A stretch of 64,000 nucleotides of DNA from Pseudomonas peradeniyensis (GTDB lineage: Bacteria > Pseudomonadota > Gammaproteobacteria > Pseudomonadales > Pseudomonadaceae). The position numbers and the translations under genes are program-made. Positions 37,902 through 46,765 of this stretch are shown one piece after another. Position 1 is the first letter of the stretch; every line of letters begins with the position of its first letter. The stretch spans positions 1 to 64,000 of the forward strand of contig NZ_JABWRJ020000001.1 in NCBI RefSeq assembly GCF_014268935.2. The letters are read 5' to 3'. The notes beneath the pieces are model-generated. The model ran no database searches. It was not told the DNA's origin and was given only the letters and a program-made list of their open reading frames with translations.

Positions 37902-38459
37902 TCACTCCAGGTATTGCGCCGCCGCACTGGCCAATGTCCGCGCAATCTCCTCGCGCAGCGCCTGCGGCGCTTCCACCACCAGCCCCTCCCCCTGGCTCAG
38001 CAACCACCAGCGCAGGGGCCAGCCATCCGCCACCGTCGCCCGCAGCCGGTGCCCCTGTTCCAGGGCAGTCAGCTGCATGTCGGCGGTCAACGGCGCTTCG
38101 CGCAGTCGGCGGGCCAGCAGGTCGCTGATCCATGCCTGCAATTCGACGCCTTCCCCTTGCCCGGGCTGCAGCGTATCGCCGCGCAGATAACCCTGCAGGT
38201 CGAAATTCCCACGTAGTTCGGCACCGGCATTGGCCGACCAGTGCCAGCCGAACGGAATGCTCTTGTCGTTGCGCTCCAGCGGGAAGATCAGCGACAGCTC
38301 GTTGAGATCGCGCTCGACCGTGCGCTTGCTGACGGTGAAGCCCACGTCACGCAGCCGCCACACCAGTTCGGCACTGGTGATCCCGGGGGAGCGGCTGGGC
38401 AACTGGCGGAGCAAGGCCCATTGGCGGCTGAGGGTGGCGCGGGTGGTGGCGAACGGCAA
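37902..38459 (-). CDS. YafY-like HTH/WYL-type transcriptional regulator
   Basis: A helix-turn-helix of the DeoR/YafY type (SAELVWRLRDVGFTVSKRTV) is followed by a WYL-type region and a WCX-like C-terminus (LRWWLLSQGEGLVVEAP). At 185 residues it is shorter than most of its family, so the WYL core is reduced. The start is uncertain: I prefer the TTG at 38459 because AAGGA lies nine bases upstream and homology-like sequence begins there; the frame is open to a GTG at 38528. It converges with the ABC operon. Its target and ligand are unknown. Confidence 0.75.
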   Translation of the reverse strand: MPFATTRATLSRQWALLRQLPSRSPGITSAELVWRLRDVGFTVSKRTVERDLNELSLIFPLERNDKSIPFGWHWSANAGAELRGNFDLQGYLRGDTLQPGQGEGVELQAWISDLLARRLREAPLTADMQLTALEQGHRLRATVADGWPLRWWLLSQGEGLVVEAPQALREEIARTLASAAAQYLE

Positions 38460-38665
38460 AAGGAAACGTCCTTGTCTAGGCTTGCCGGCATAGGATGGCG
38501 GCACGGGTAGGGCATGGCAATTGGCCACAGCGTGCTCAGATCAAGGAAGATGCAATTGGTTGCCTGGGATCAATTCGTTCGCGACAGGTTTTGTCGTGGC
38601 ATCGCGCAGAATCACGCCTCACCACAGTGGAGGTTGGAGCTGTGGGTCGTTCAATGAGGATGAAC

Positions 38666-39478
38666 ATGTCTGCCGCCAGCAATATCCATTCGCTGCTCGC
38701 CCGGCTTCTCCCCGAGCGGATCGTCCCGGCCCCGGCACGCCCCGGACAGCGCCACAGGCTGTTCGCCGGGGTCGGCATGCCCAGCCAGCAGGCCTTGAGC
38801 GGCGAGCGCTTTGGCCTGAGCGATCGGCTGGACGAGGCGGTCGATCTGCAGGCGGTCTACCATGACCTGTGCCGCCAGGCGTTGCTGGGCAATGTCGGGG
38901 CGCTCAATGACCTGGGCTGGATCTGGCTCAATGGCAAGTACTGGCGCGGCGACACCGTGCTGGCCGGGCATCTGCTGCGCATGGCCGCGCTGCAGGGCAA
39001 TGCCGCGGCCTGGTTCAACCTTGGCCAGCAGCATTACTTCGGCAAGGGTGTCGATGTCTCCTACGCCAACGCGGCCGAATACTACCGCCATGCCTTCGAG
39101 CGAGGCATGGTGCATGCCGCCGCCGCGCTGGGCGACCTGTACGAGGAAGAGGTGTGCGAGGGCGACCAGGTCTGGCAGGTCGACCCGCTCGAGGCCTACC
39201 AGTGGTTCCTGCGCGGCGCCCAGCGCGGCGAGACGCGCTGCCGCTTCGAGGTGGGCTACCGGTTGTTGCATGGGCTGTATGTCGAGGCGGACACCAAGGC
39301 CGGGCTGTATTGGCTGGAGCTGGCGGCGGCGACCGGCGTGATGCAGGCGGCCGAGGAGCTGGCGGTGCACTTCAGCAGCCGTGACGCGGTGCGCTACCTG
39401 GGCTGGCGCGACCAGGCGATCCAGATGGGCAGCACGCTGGCGCTGACCATGAAGCTGGAAGACCAGATCCAGCCGTGA
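38666..39478 (+). CDS. Sel1-like repeat protein
   Basis: This 270-residue protein contains about four Sel1/TPR-like helical repeats (ALNDLGWIWLNG, AAWFNLGQQHYFGKG, AAAALGDLYEE, AGLYWLELAAATG). Such repeats bind partner proteins. I see no signal peptide, so it is probably cytoplasmic. Three ATGs lie close together; the one at 38666 has GAGGA five bases upstream and is preferred over 38654 and 38660. Its function is unknown. Confidence 0.8.
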   Translation: MSAASNIHSLLARLLPERIVPAPARPGQRHRLFAGVGMPSQQALSGERFGLSDRLDEAVDLQAVYHDLCRQALLGNVGALNDLGWIWLNGKYWRGDTVLAGHLLRMAALQGNAAAWFNLGQQHYFGKGVDVSYANAAEYYRHAFERGMVHAAAALGDLYEEEVCEGDQVWQVDPLEAYQWFLRGAQRGETRCRFEVGYRLLHGLYVEADTKAGLYWLELAAATGVMQAAEELAVHFSSRDAVRYLGWRDQAIQMGSTLALTMKLEDQIQP

Positions 39479-39490
39479 GGCAATGTTCAG

Positions 39491-39653
39491 CGCGATCCCT
39501 GTAGGAGCGGCCTTGCCGAGGCGTCGGACCGGTCGGAAAGGGCCGCAAAGCGGCCCCAGCGATCTTCGCACCAACGCTGAAATCCTGGGGCTGCTACGCA
39601 GCCCTTTCCGACCGGTCCGACGTCTCGGCAAGGCCGCTCCTACAGGGATCGCG
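39491..39653. repeat. Long inverted repeat with 53-bp arms
   Basis: Arms at 39491-39543 and 39601-39653 pair with one mismatch in 53 bases, around a 57-base loop that itself contains small hairpins. The arms include the REP-like core GTAGGAGCGGCCTTGCCGAG. A copy of one arm also occurs at about 44968-45018. Together with the MarR promoter it accounts for the 39479-39781 gap. Confidence 0.9.
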
Positions 39654-39714
39654 TTATCCGGCCAGATTGCGGGTAGATGAACAACCTTTCATCTACTCCC
39701 TTCGTCACCCCCGG

Positions 39715-39745
39715 TTGACGACAGGGGTAGGGCAGGGCGTATATT
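39715..39745 (+). promoter_or_regulatory. Putative promoter of the MarR-efflux operon
   Basis: TTGACG (39715-39720) is followed by TATATT (39740-39745) at a long 19-base spacing. Transcription would begin at about 39752, inside the adjacent MarR-type operator. Confidence 0.45.
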
Positions 39746-39746
39746 G

Positions 39747-39762
39747 ATAGTTAGCAAACTAT
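39747..39762. promoter_or_regulatory. MarR-type operator ATAGTT-AGCA-AACTAT
   Basis: A perfect inverted repeat with 6-bp arms begins two bases after the putative -10 box. Its position over the start of transcription fits autorepression by the MarR protein encoded just downstream. Confidence 0.6.
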
Positions 39763-39781
39763 GAATATCCTCGGTTCCCAC

Positions 39782-40219
39782 ATGTCCCTTGACGCACTGC
39801 ACCTGAAAATCAGCAGCGGAATGGTCGTGGCCGCCCGTCACTGGCGTCGCCTGTGCCAGGGCGCCCTGACCGGCTACGGCATTTCCGAAGCCTGCGCCGT
39901 GCCGCTGCTGATGATCGTGCGCCTGGGCGACGGCGTGCACCAGGTGGCGGTGGCGCAGGCGGCCGGGCTGGAAAGCCCGTCGCTGGTGCGCCTGCTCGAC
40001 CAGCTGTGCAAGGCCGGGCTGGTCTGCCGCAGCGAGGACCCGCTGGACCGCCGCGCCAAGGCCCTGAGCCTGACCGTCGAGGGGCGCGCCCTGGCGGAGT
40101 CCATCGAAGGCGAACTGGTGCGCCTGCGCCGTGAGGTGCTCGGCGGTATCGACCAGGCCGACCTGGACGCCACCTTGCGGGTGATCCAGGCGTTCGAAGC
40201 CGCGGGCGTGATGCCATGA
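39782..40219 (+). CDS. MarR-family regulator of the efflux operon
   Basis: This 145-residue winged-helix regulator has a recognition helix around GLESPSLVRLLDQLCKAGL and a wing at DPLDRRAKALSLT. The start is uncertain: the ATG at 39761 overlaps the operator and would leave almost no leader, so I prefer the ATG at 39782; neither has a clear ribosome site. Its stop overlaps the next start as ATGA. It probably represses the whole operon until an aromatic acid or similar ligand binds. Confidence 0.88.
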   Translation: MSLDALHLKISSGMVVAARHWRRLCQGALTGYGISEACAVPLLMIVRLGDGVHQVAVAQAAGLESPSLVRLLDQLCKAGLVCRSEDPLDRRAKALSLTVEGRALAESIEGELVRLRREVLGGIDQADLDATLRVIQAFEAAGVMP

Positions 40220-42303
40220 ACGGCTTCTTCAGCTCGGTGCCCCCGGCCCGCGACTGGTTCTACGGCGTGCGCACCTTCGCCGCGTCGATGATCGCCCTGT
40301 ACATCGCCTTGCTGATGCAGCTGCCGCGCCCGTACTGGGCGATGGCCACGGTGTACATCGTCTCCAGCCCGTTCCTCGGCCCGACCACCTCCAAAGCACT
40401 GTACCGGGCCCTGGGCACGTTGCTGGGCGCCGGCGGGGCGATCCTCCTGGTGCCGCCGCTGGTGCAGTCGCCGCTGCTGCTGAGCATTGCCATCGCCCTG
40501 TGGACCGGCACCCTGCTGTTCCTTTCGCTGAACCTGCGCACGGCCAACAACTACGTGCTGATGCTGGCCGGCTACACCCTGCCGATGATCGCCCTGGCGG
40601 TGGTCGACAACCCGCTGGCAGTGTTCGACGTGGCTTCCTCCCGCGCCCAGGAGATCTGCCTGGGCATCGTCTGCGCGGCGGTGGTCGGCGCGATCTTCTG
40701 GCCGCGCCGGCTGGCGCCGGTGGTGGTGGGTGCGACCGGCAACTGGTTCGCCGAGGCGATCCGCTACAGCGATACCTACCTGGCCCGCGAGGCCAGCGCC
40801 GACAAGGTCGGCGGCATGCGTGGCGCGATGGTCGCCACCTTCAACTCGCTGGAACTGATGATCGGCCAGCTCGGTCACGAGGGCGCCGGTCCGCATACCC
40901 TGAAAAATGCCCGTGAGCTGCGTGGCCGCATGATCCACCTGTTGCCGGTGATCGATGCCCTGGACGACGCCCTGATCGCCCTCGAGGGCCGCGCCCCGGC
41001 CCAGTTCGCCCAGTTGAAGCCGGTACTCGATGCTGCCCGTGAATGGCTCAAGGGCACTGCCGACAGCGCCTCGGTGGCGCGCTGGACCGCCCTGCACGAG
41101 CAGGTCGACCGCCTGCAGCCCGGCGCCGCCGCCATCGACCAGCGCGCCGAACTGCTGTTGTCCAACGCCCTCTACCGCCTGACCGAATGGGCCGACCTCT
41201 GGCAGGACTGCTGCACCTTGCAGCACGCCCTGCGCAAGGACGACGCCACGCCGTGGCGCGCGGTCTACCGTCACTGGCGCCTGGGCCGGCTGACGCCGTT
41301 CTTCGACCGTGGCCTGATGCTCTATTCGGTGTTCTCCACCGTCACCGCCATCATCGTCGCCTGCGGCCTGTGGATCGGCCTGGGCTGGAACGACGGCGCC
41401 AGTGCGGTGATCCTCGCCGCCGTGTCGTGCAGTTTCTTCGCCGCCATGGACGACCCGGCGCCGCAGATCTACCGGTTCTTCTTCTGGACCTTGATGTCGG
41501 TGATCTTCTCCAGCCTGTACCTGTTCCTGGTGCTGCCCAACCTGCACGACTTCCCGATGCTGGTGCTGGCCTTCGCCGTGCCGTTCATCTGCGTCGGCAC
41601 CCTGACCGTGCAGCCGCGTTTTTACCTCGGTACCCTGCTGACCATCGTCAACACCTCGACCTTCATCAGCATCCAGGGCGCCTACGACGCTGACTTCTTC
41701 ACCTTCATCAACGCCAACCTGGCCGGCCCCGTGGGCCTGCTGTTCGCCTTCATCTGGACCCTGGTGGTGCGCCCGTTCGGCGTGGAGCTGGCGGCCAAGC
41801 GCATGACCCGCTTCACCTGGCGCGACATCGTCGAGATGACCGCGCCGGCCACCCTGGCCGAGCACCGCCAGGTCGGCGTGCAGATGCTCGACCGCCTGAT
41901 GCAGCACCTGCCGCGGCTGTCGCAGACCGGCCAGGACAGCGGCGTGGCCCTGCGCGACCTGCGCGTGGGCCTGAACCTGCTCGACCTGCTGGCCTACCTG
42001 CCGCGTGCCGGCGCCGAGGCTCGCGAGCGCCTGCGCACGGTAATCGAGGAGGTCGGCAGTCACTACGCCGCCTGCCTGCGCGCCGGCGAGCGCCTGCATG
42101 CCCCGGCGGCGCTGCTGCGCAACATGGAGCGTGCGCGCCTGGCGCTGAACCTGGACGAATTGTATGAACGCGGCGACGCCCGCACCCACCTGCTGCACGC
42201 CCTGAGCGGCCTGCGCCTGGCGCTGCTGCCGGGCGTGGAAGTGATGCTCGAGCCTGCCGAGCAAACGCAACTGCCCCCCGGGCTCGACGGAGCGCCCCTG
42301 TGA
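40216..42303 (+). CDS. FUSC/AaeB-like inner-membrane exporter
   Basis: This 695-residue protein of the fusaric acid resistance / p-hydroxybenzoate efflux family has a membrane block in each half (about 15-190 and 360-515) separated and followed by cytoplasmic helical regions. It should export aromatic carboxylic acids with the downstream fusion protein and outer-membrane channel. It is translationally coupled on both sides (ATGA with marR, GTGA with the DUF1656 gene). Confidence 0.9.
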   Translation: MNGFFSSVPPARDWFYGVRTFAASMIALYIALLMQLPRPYWAMATVYIVSSPFLGPTTSKALYRALGTLLGAGGAILLVPPLVQSPLLLSIAIALWTGTLLFLSLNLRTANNYVLMLAGYTLPMIALAVVDNPLAVFDVASSRAQEICLGIVCAAVVGAIFWPRRLAPVVVGATGNWFAEAIRYSDTYLAREASADKVGGMRGAMVATFNSLELMIGQLGHEGAGPHTLKNARELRGRMIHLLPVIDALDDALIALEGRAPAQFAQLKPVLDAAREWLKGTADSASVARWTALHEQVDRLQPGAAAIDQRAELLLSNALYRLTEWADLWQDCCTLQHALRKDDATPWRAVYRHWRLGRLTPFFDRGLMLYSVFSTVTAIIVACGLWIGLGWNDGASAVILAAVSCSFFAAMDDPAPQIYRFFFWTLMSVIFSSLYLFLVLPNLHDFPMLVLAFAVPFICVGTLTVQPRFYLGTLLTIVNTSTFISIQGAYDADFFTFINANLAGPVGLLFAFIWTLVVRPFGVELAAKRMTRFTWRDIVEMTAPATLAEHRQVGVQMLDRLMQHLPRLSQTGQDSGVALRDLRVGLNLLDLLAYLPRAGAEARERLRTVIEEVGSHYAACLRAGERLHAPAALLRNMERARLALNLDELYERGDARTHLLHALSGLRLALLPGVEVMLEPAEQTQLPPGLDGAPL

Positions 42304-42512
42304 TCGGTGAACTGGATATCAGCGGGGTGTTCCTGCCCACGCTGCTGGTGATGATGTTTGGCACCTACCTGCTGTTCCTCGGGGTGCACGCAGTGCTGGT
42401 GCGCCTGCATTTCTACCGCCTGGTCTGGCACCGGGCGCTGTTCAACGTTGCCCTGTATGCCGTGCTGCTTGGTGCGGTGGACCACTTTTGCCGAAGCCTG
42501 ATGCTGCCATGA
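42300..42512 (+). CDS. DUF1656 small membrane protein (AaeX-like)
   Basis: This 70-residue protein has two hydrophobic segments (about 10-30 and 45-65). Proteins of this type almost always sit between an AaeB/FUSC exporter and its HlyD partner; their role is not established. GTG start inside the FUSC stop, stop inside the next ATG. Confidence 0.88.
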   Translation: MIGELDISGVFLPTLLVMMFGTYLLFLGVHAVLVRLHFYRLVWHRALFNVALYAVLLGAVDHFCRSLMLP

Positions 42513-43384
42513 AAAAACCTTTGCTGACCCTGGGCCGCGTGGTCCTGACCTTGCTGGTAGTGACCTTCGCCGCCGTGCTCGTGTGGCAGATGGTGGTGTA
42601 CTACATGTTCGCCCCCTGGACCCGCGACGGTCATATCCGCGCCGACGTGATCCAGATCGCCCCGGATGTGTCCGGGCTGATCCAGAAGGTCGAGGTGCGT
42701 GACAACCAGACCATCAAGCGCGGTGACGTGCTGTTCACCATCGACCAGGACCGCTTCACCCTGGCCCTGCGCCAGGCCAAGGCGACCCTGGCCGAGCGTC
42801 AGGAGACCCTGGCCCAGGCCTCCCGCGAGGCGCAGCGCAACCGCAAGCTGGGCAACCTGGTGGCGGCCGAGCAGCTTGAAGAGAGCCAGTCCCGCGAAGC
42901 CCGTGCCCGCTCGGCGGTGAACGAGGCCCAGGTGCAGGTGGATGTGGCCCAGCTCAACCTCGACCGCTCGGTGGTGCACAGCCCGGTGGACGGCTACCTC
43001 AACGATCGCGCCCCACGTGCCCACGAGTTCGTCAGCGCCGGGCGCCCGGTGCTGTCGGTGGTCGACAGCGCCTCGTACCACGTCGATGGCTACTTCGAAG
43101 AGACCAAGCTGGGCGGTATCCATATCGGCGACGCCGTGGAGATCCGCGTGATGGGCGACAACACCCGCCTGCGTGGCCGCGTGCAGAGCCTGGCCGCCGG
43201 CATCGAGGACCGCGACCGCAGCAGCGGCGCCAACCTGCTGCCCAACGTCAACCCGGCGTTCAGCTGGGTGCGCCTGGCCCAGCGGATCCCGGTGCGCATC
43301 GCCTTCGACGAAGTGCCGGAAGACTTCCGCATGATCGCCGGACGTACCGCCACGGTGTCGATCATCGAGGGGCAGCATCCATGA
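42509..43384 (+). CDS. HlyD/AaeA-like membrane fusion protein
   Basis: This 291-residue periplasmic adaptor has one N-terminal membrane helix (about 8-30), a split lipoyl domain (PDVSGLIQKVEVRDNQ and VVHSPVDGYL), a short coiled-coil hairpin and a beta-barrel region. It joins the FUSC exporter to the outer-membrane channel. The ATG overlaps the upstream stop by ATGA. Confidence 0.92.
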   Translation: MKKPLLTLGRVVLTLLVVTFAAVLVWQMVVYYMFAPWTRDGHIRADVIQIAPDVSGLIQKVEVRDNQTIKRGDVLFTIDQDRFTLALRQAKATLAERQETLAQASREAQRNRKLGNLVAAEQLEESQSREARARSAVNEAQVQVDVAQLNLDRSVVHSPVDGYLNDRAPRAHEFVSAGRPVLSVVDSASYHVDGYFEETKLGGIHIGDAVEIRVMGDNTRLRGRVQSLAAGIEDRDRSSGANLLPNVNPAFSWVRLAQRIPVRIAFDEVPEDFRMIAGRTATVSIIEGQHP

Positions 43385-44799
43385 AGCAGCTGATCCTGGC
43401 CGGGCTGTGCCTGTCCCTGGGGGCCTGCATGATGGTCGGCCCTGATTACGAGCTGCCCAAGGACGCCGCCGTGCAGCGCGGTGACCTCAATGGCCCGCTG
43501 CGCCAGGACGCCGACAGCGTGGTCTCGGCGCCAGTGCCAGAGGATTGGTGGCAGCTGTACCAGGATCAACGGCTCAACGAGCTGGTGCGCCAGGCCCTGA
43601 GCGCCAACACCGAATTGCGCGTGGCCGCGGCCAACATCGCCAAGGCCCGTGCCCAGGTGGAGGTGGCCGAGTCCCAGGGTGGCTTCAACGGTGGCGTCAA
43701 GCTGGGCGCCCAGCGCCTGCAGGAGTCCGGCGAGGCCTTCCTGCAGCCGGAGAAGGTGCCGGTGGCCAATATCGGCGAAGCGATCATCAGCGCCAGCTAC
43801 CAGTTCGACCTGTGGGGTACCTTCAAGCGCGGCACCGAGGCCGCCAAGGCCAACGCCGACGCGGTGCAGGCCGCCGCCGACACCGCGCGCATCACCCTGG
43901 TGGCCGATGTGGTCAAGGCCTATACCCAAGTGTGCTCGGCCAACGAGGAATACCACATCGCCCGCGAATCGCTGGACCTGCAGCAGCAGAGCGTGCAACT
44001 GACCCAGCGCCTGCGCGACGCCGGGCGTGGCGACGAGACCCAGGTCACCCGTTCGCAGACCCAGTTCAAATCCTTGCGCGCCGAACTGCCGCGCTTCAAG
44101 GCCGAGCGTGAGGCGGGCCTCTACACCCTTGCTGCGTTACTGGCCAGGCCGGTCGAGCAATTGCCCGCCGGCACCGCCGATTGCGCCGAACTGCCCCATC
44201 TGTCGCAGCTGGTGCCGGTCGGTGACGGCGCCGCGCTGCTCAAGCGCCGTCCGGACGTGCGTCAGGCCGAGCGCCAGCTGGCGGCGGCCACCGCCAGCAT
44301 CGGCGTGGCCACCGGCGCGCTGTACCCGAATATCAGCATCGGCGCCCAGGTGGGCACCATCGGCATTCTCGAGAACCTCGGCGAGCCGGCCACCAACCGC
44401 TGGGGCTTCGGCCCGCAGATCAGCTGGAACATCCCCACCAACGGCACCCGCGCGCGCATCCGCATGGCCGAGGCCTCGACCCAGGCGGCGCTGGCGCATT
44501 TCGACGGGGTGGTGCTCAACGCCATTCGCGAAACCCAGACCCGCCTGGCGCAGTACAGCGCGCTGCTGGATCGGCGCGATGCCCTGGCCGAGGCGGAGCG
44601 CTCCGCCAAGGAGTCGGCGGACCAGACGCATCTGCGTTACCAGGTTGGGCGTGAGTCGTTTCTGGCCGATCTGCAGGCGACGCGGACCTATACAGACGTA
44701 AGGGCGCAGCTGGCGGCGGCCAACAGCCAGGTGGCGATTGGGCAGATAGGGGTGTTCCTGGCCTTGGGTGGCGGCTGGAAGGGCAGTGCCAGACCCTGA
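43381..44799 (+). CDS. NodT/OprM-family outer-membrane efflux lipoprotein
   Basis: This 472-residue outer-membrane channel has a lipoprotein signal with lipobox LGAC (Cys16), then two OEP repeats. VGPDY after the cysteine and the RRPDVRQAE motif are typical of the NodT/OprM group. It completes a self-contained tripartite pump. It is coupled to the HlyD gene by ATGA. Confidence 0.93.
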   Translation: MKQLILAGLCLSLGACMMVGPDYELPKDAAVQRGDLNGPLRQDADSVVSAPVPEDWWQLYQDQRLNELVRQALSANTELRVAAANIAKARAQVEVAESQGGFNGGVKLGAQRLQESGEAFLQPEKVPVANIGEAIISASYQFDLWGTFKRGTEAAKANADAVQAAADTARITLVADVVKAYTQVCSANEEYHIARESLDLQQQSVQLTQRLRDAGRGDETQVTRSQTQFKSLRAELPRFKAEREAGLYTLAALLARPVEQLPAGTADCAELPHLSQLVPVGDGAALLKRRPDVRQAERQLAAATASIGVATGALYPNISIGAQVGTIGILENLGEPATNRWGFGPQISWNIPTNGTRARIRMAEASTQAALAHFDGVVLNAIRETQTRLAQYSALLDRRDALAEAERSAKESADQTHLRYQVGRESFLADLQATRTYTDVRAQLAAANSQVAIGQIGVFLALGGGWKGSARP

Positions 44800-44840
44800 G
44801 ATCTCCGGGGCCGCTGTGCGGCCCTTTCGTTGCGGTTCGT

Positions 44841-45018
44841 CGCCACGGCAAGCCAGCTCCCACAAAGGCTGCACAGATCCCTGTGGGAGCCGGCTTGCCG
44901 GCGAAAGGGCTGCAGAGCAGCCCCAGCGATTTGTGCATTACGGCTAAATCCCTGGAGCTGCTTTGCAGCCCTTTCCGACCGGTCCGACGCCTCGGCAAGG
45001 CCGCTCCTACAGGGATTG
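44841..45018. repeat. REP cluster after the efflux operon
   Basis: Three REP-like units lie here: 44841-44863, 44881-44903 and 44990-45013. The segment 44968-45018 nearly matches one arm of the long inverted repeat at 39601-39653. It separates the efflux operon from a convergent envelope operon; no gene is seen. Confidence 0.75.
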
Positions 45019-45026
45019 CGTGTGGC

Positions 45027-45770
45027 TCAGTTCAGCACCCGCGCCGGCTCATCCGGCGGCAGGTTGTCCCGGCCACGCGGCTGTTCCGGCTGCCCAGGCA
45101 CCGAGCCGCCCAACTGCTCGGCCAACTGCTGCGCCACATCCTCGCCCAGCGCCTTCGATACATCCCGCACCACCCGCGGACGGTTCAGCGTCACGCGGCG
45201 GTCCTGGCCCTTCACCAGCTTGGTGTCCTGCCCCTCACCCATGGCGGTGAACGCCGAGGTGATCTCGTAGGTGCGGGTGTTGATCAGGCTGAAGTCGGCG
45301 ACCACGGTCAAGCCCAGCACCGCCGAGTAGCTGTCGGTGTGGTCCAGCGAGTTGATGTCCTGCTGGAAGTCGATGTCCGACAGGGTACCGAACAGCACGT
45401 AGTCGGCGCCCTTGAACGCGCCGTTCTTGATGCGGCGGATCACGTCGTAGACGTCTTCCTTCGAGTCGGCGGTGTAGGGACGACCCTGGACCAGCTGGAA
45501 CATGCCGGTCTTGAGGATCTCACCCTTGATGTCGCCACCGAACTTGCGCAGCTCGGTCTGCTCGATGTAGCTGTTGAGGCTCTCGTACTCGCTGTAGCTC
45601 GACTGGCCGCTGGCGTGGTACATGCCGGCCTGGCCGCTGCTCTGGGCGTTGATGGTGTGGATGTACTCCTCCACCTGCGCCTGGTAGGCCAGGTCGGTTA
45701 CCGCCACCTTGGGGGCCGCCTGCGCGCCGAAGGCGCAGGCCAGGCCGATGATTGCCATCCATGCACGCAT
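45027..45770 (-). CDS. CsgG/LpoB-like periplasmic protein, function unknown
   Basis: This 247-residue exported protein has a signal peptide ending near AQAA (residues 16-19) and no lipobox. The core resembles the CsgG/LpoB fold (KVAVTDLAYQ at the start; ADYVLFGTLSDID; a strand-rich middle). The tail from about 225 is rich in Pro, Gly and charged residues. It is the last gene of a four-gene envelope operon and starts three bases after lpoB. It may assist LpoB or form a separate assembly; I cannot assign a reaction. Confidence 0.7.
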   Translation of the reverse strand: MRAWMAIIGLACAFGAQAAPKVAVTDLAYQAQVEEYIHTINAQSSGQAGMYHASGQSSYSEYESLNSYIEQTELRKFGGDIKGEILKTGMFQLVQGRPYTADSKEDVYDVIRRIKNGAFKGADYVLFGTLSDIDFQQDINSLDHTDSYSAVLGLTVVADFSLINTRTYEITSAFTAMGEGQDTKLVKGQDRRVTLNRPRVVRDVSKALGEDVAQQLAEQLGGSVPGQPEQPRGRDNLPPDEPARVLN

Positions 45771-45773
45771 CGA

Positions 45774-46361
45774 TCAACGCTCCGTGGTCTTGCGGATTTC
45801 TTTTTCGTCCATCCACTCGGCCAGGCCGCTTTCCACGTCGATCAGCTGCAGGCTGAACTTGTAGAACACGTCCTTGTAGTCGCTGCTGCGCTTGACGATC
45901 GAGCTGATCGAGCCTTCCAGGCGGTACTTGGCGGCGATCATGTTGCCGGTCTTGGCCACGGTCTTCTTCTTGTACAGGCCGCTCTGGTTCTGCAGCTTGA
46001 GCTGGTCGACCTGGCTCTGCATGTCGGTGTTGTCGCTGGCGAAGCGGGCGGCGCCGGACTTCATCAGCTGGGTCTTGATCGAGGTGGTGATCTCGCGGGT
46101 ATCGATGTACTCGCTGGTCTTGTTCTTCACGTCGTACACCTGCACCACCGGGCGGCCGTGCAGCACGCCGGACTGGGCCAGGGAGCGGGTCATGCTCTCG
46201 GCGATCATCTGCAGGTCGGTGGAGCCGAACTCGTTGGTCACCAGCTCGACGGCTTTGCTGTCGCCGTAGCTGATGTTCTTGCCGCCGAGAACCGGCGACG
46301 GGGTGCTGCAGCCGCTGACCAGGGCGATGGCGATGGCGGCGAGGGAAAGGCGTGCAAACAT
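45774..46361 (-). CDS. lpoB: LpoB-like lipoprotein, penicillin-binding protein activator family
   Basis: This 195-residue lipoprotein has a lipobox VSGC (Cys18), a short linker and the LpoB globular domain (VVQVYDVKNKTSEYIDTREI; a late YRLEGSISSI strand). In E. coli LpoB reaches from the outer membrane through the wall to activate PBP1B. The upstream ycfL neighbour matches E. coli gene order. Pseudomonads are known to use LpoP for PBP1b, so the partner of this protein here is not certain. Confidence 0.85.
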   Translation of the reverse strand: MFARLSLAAIAIALVSGCSTPSPVLGGKNISYGDSKAVELVTNEFGSTDLQMIAESMTRSLAQSGVLHGRPVVQVYDVKNKTSEYIDTREITTSIKTQLMKSGAARFASDNTDMQSQVDQLKLQNQSGLYKKKTVAKTGNMIAAKYRLEGSISSIVKRSSDYKDVFYKFSLQLIDVESGLAEWMDEKEIRKTTER

Positions 46362-46382
46362 GGAACGTGCTCCTGAAAGGGG

Positions 46383-46751
46383 TTACCGGGTGTGGACTTC
46401 GAGGCGGAAGTCACGGGCAGCGGGGGTCGGTGCGATGGCGGGGAGGAACTTGGCCTGCTTGCCGTACAGCGGCAGGGCCTTCCAGCTCTCTTCGTCGGCC
46501 ACCGGGAATCCGTCGTTGCCCAGCCAGGCGAAGCGGTAGTAGAGCGTGCGGTTGCTGCGGCTGGTGTTGGTCAGCGCCACGTTGACGGTGAGGTAGCCGT
46601 TTTCGCGGGCGACGCGCATCTGGCCGACTTCGATGTCATCCAGCTGGCCCATGGTCACCACCTTGCTGGCGGCGCTGCCGGGGGCAGGGGGCGGGGTGGC
46701 GCAGCCGGCCAGGAGGGCGACGGCGGCCAGGGCGAGGCATGTTCTACGCAT
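46383..46751 (-). CDS. ycfL: YcfL-family lipoprotein (DUF1425)
   Basis: This 122-residue protein has a lipobox LAGC (Cys16) and a single beta-sandwich-like domain (VNVALTNTSRSNRTLYYRF). ycfL lies next to lpoB in E. coli as well. The function is not known; it is an outer-membrane lipoprotein by its signal. It ends 21 bases before the lpoB start. Confidence 0.85.
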   Translation of the reverse strand: MRRTCLALAAVALLAGCATPPPAPGSAASKVVTMGQLDDIEVGQMRVARENGYLTVNVALTNTSRSNRTLYYRFAWLGNDGFPVADEESWKALPLYGKQAKFLPAIAPTPAARDFRLEVHTR

Positions 46752-46765
46752 GTTCGATCCTTGGG

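Noticed and set aside
39874..42270. 798-codon minus-strand frame opposite marR and the FUSC gene
   Set aside because: The plus strand has four translationally coupled genes with clear families here; the antisense frame is His/Gln/Gly-rich shadow sequence.
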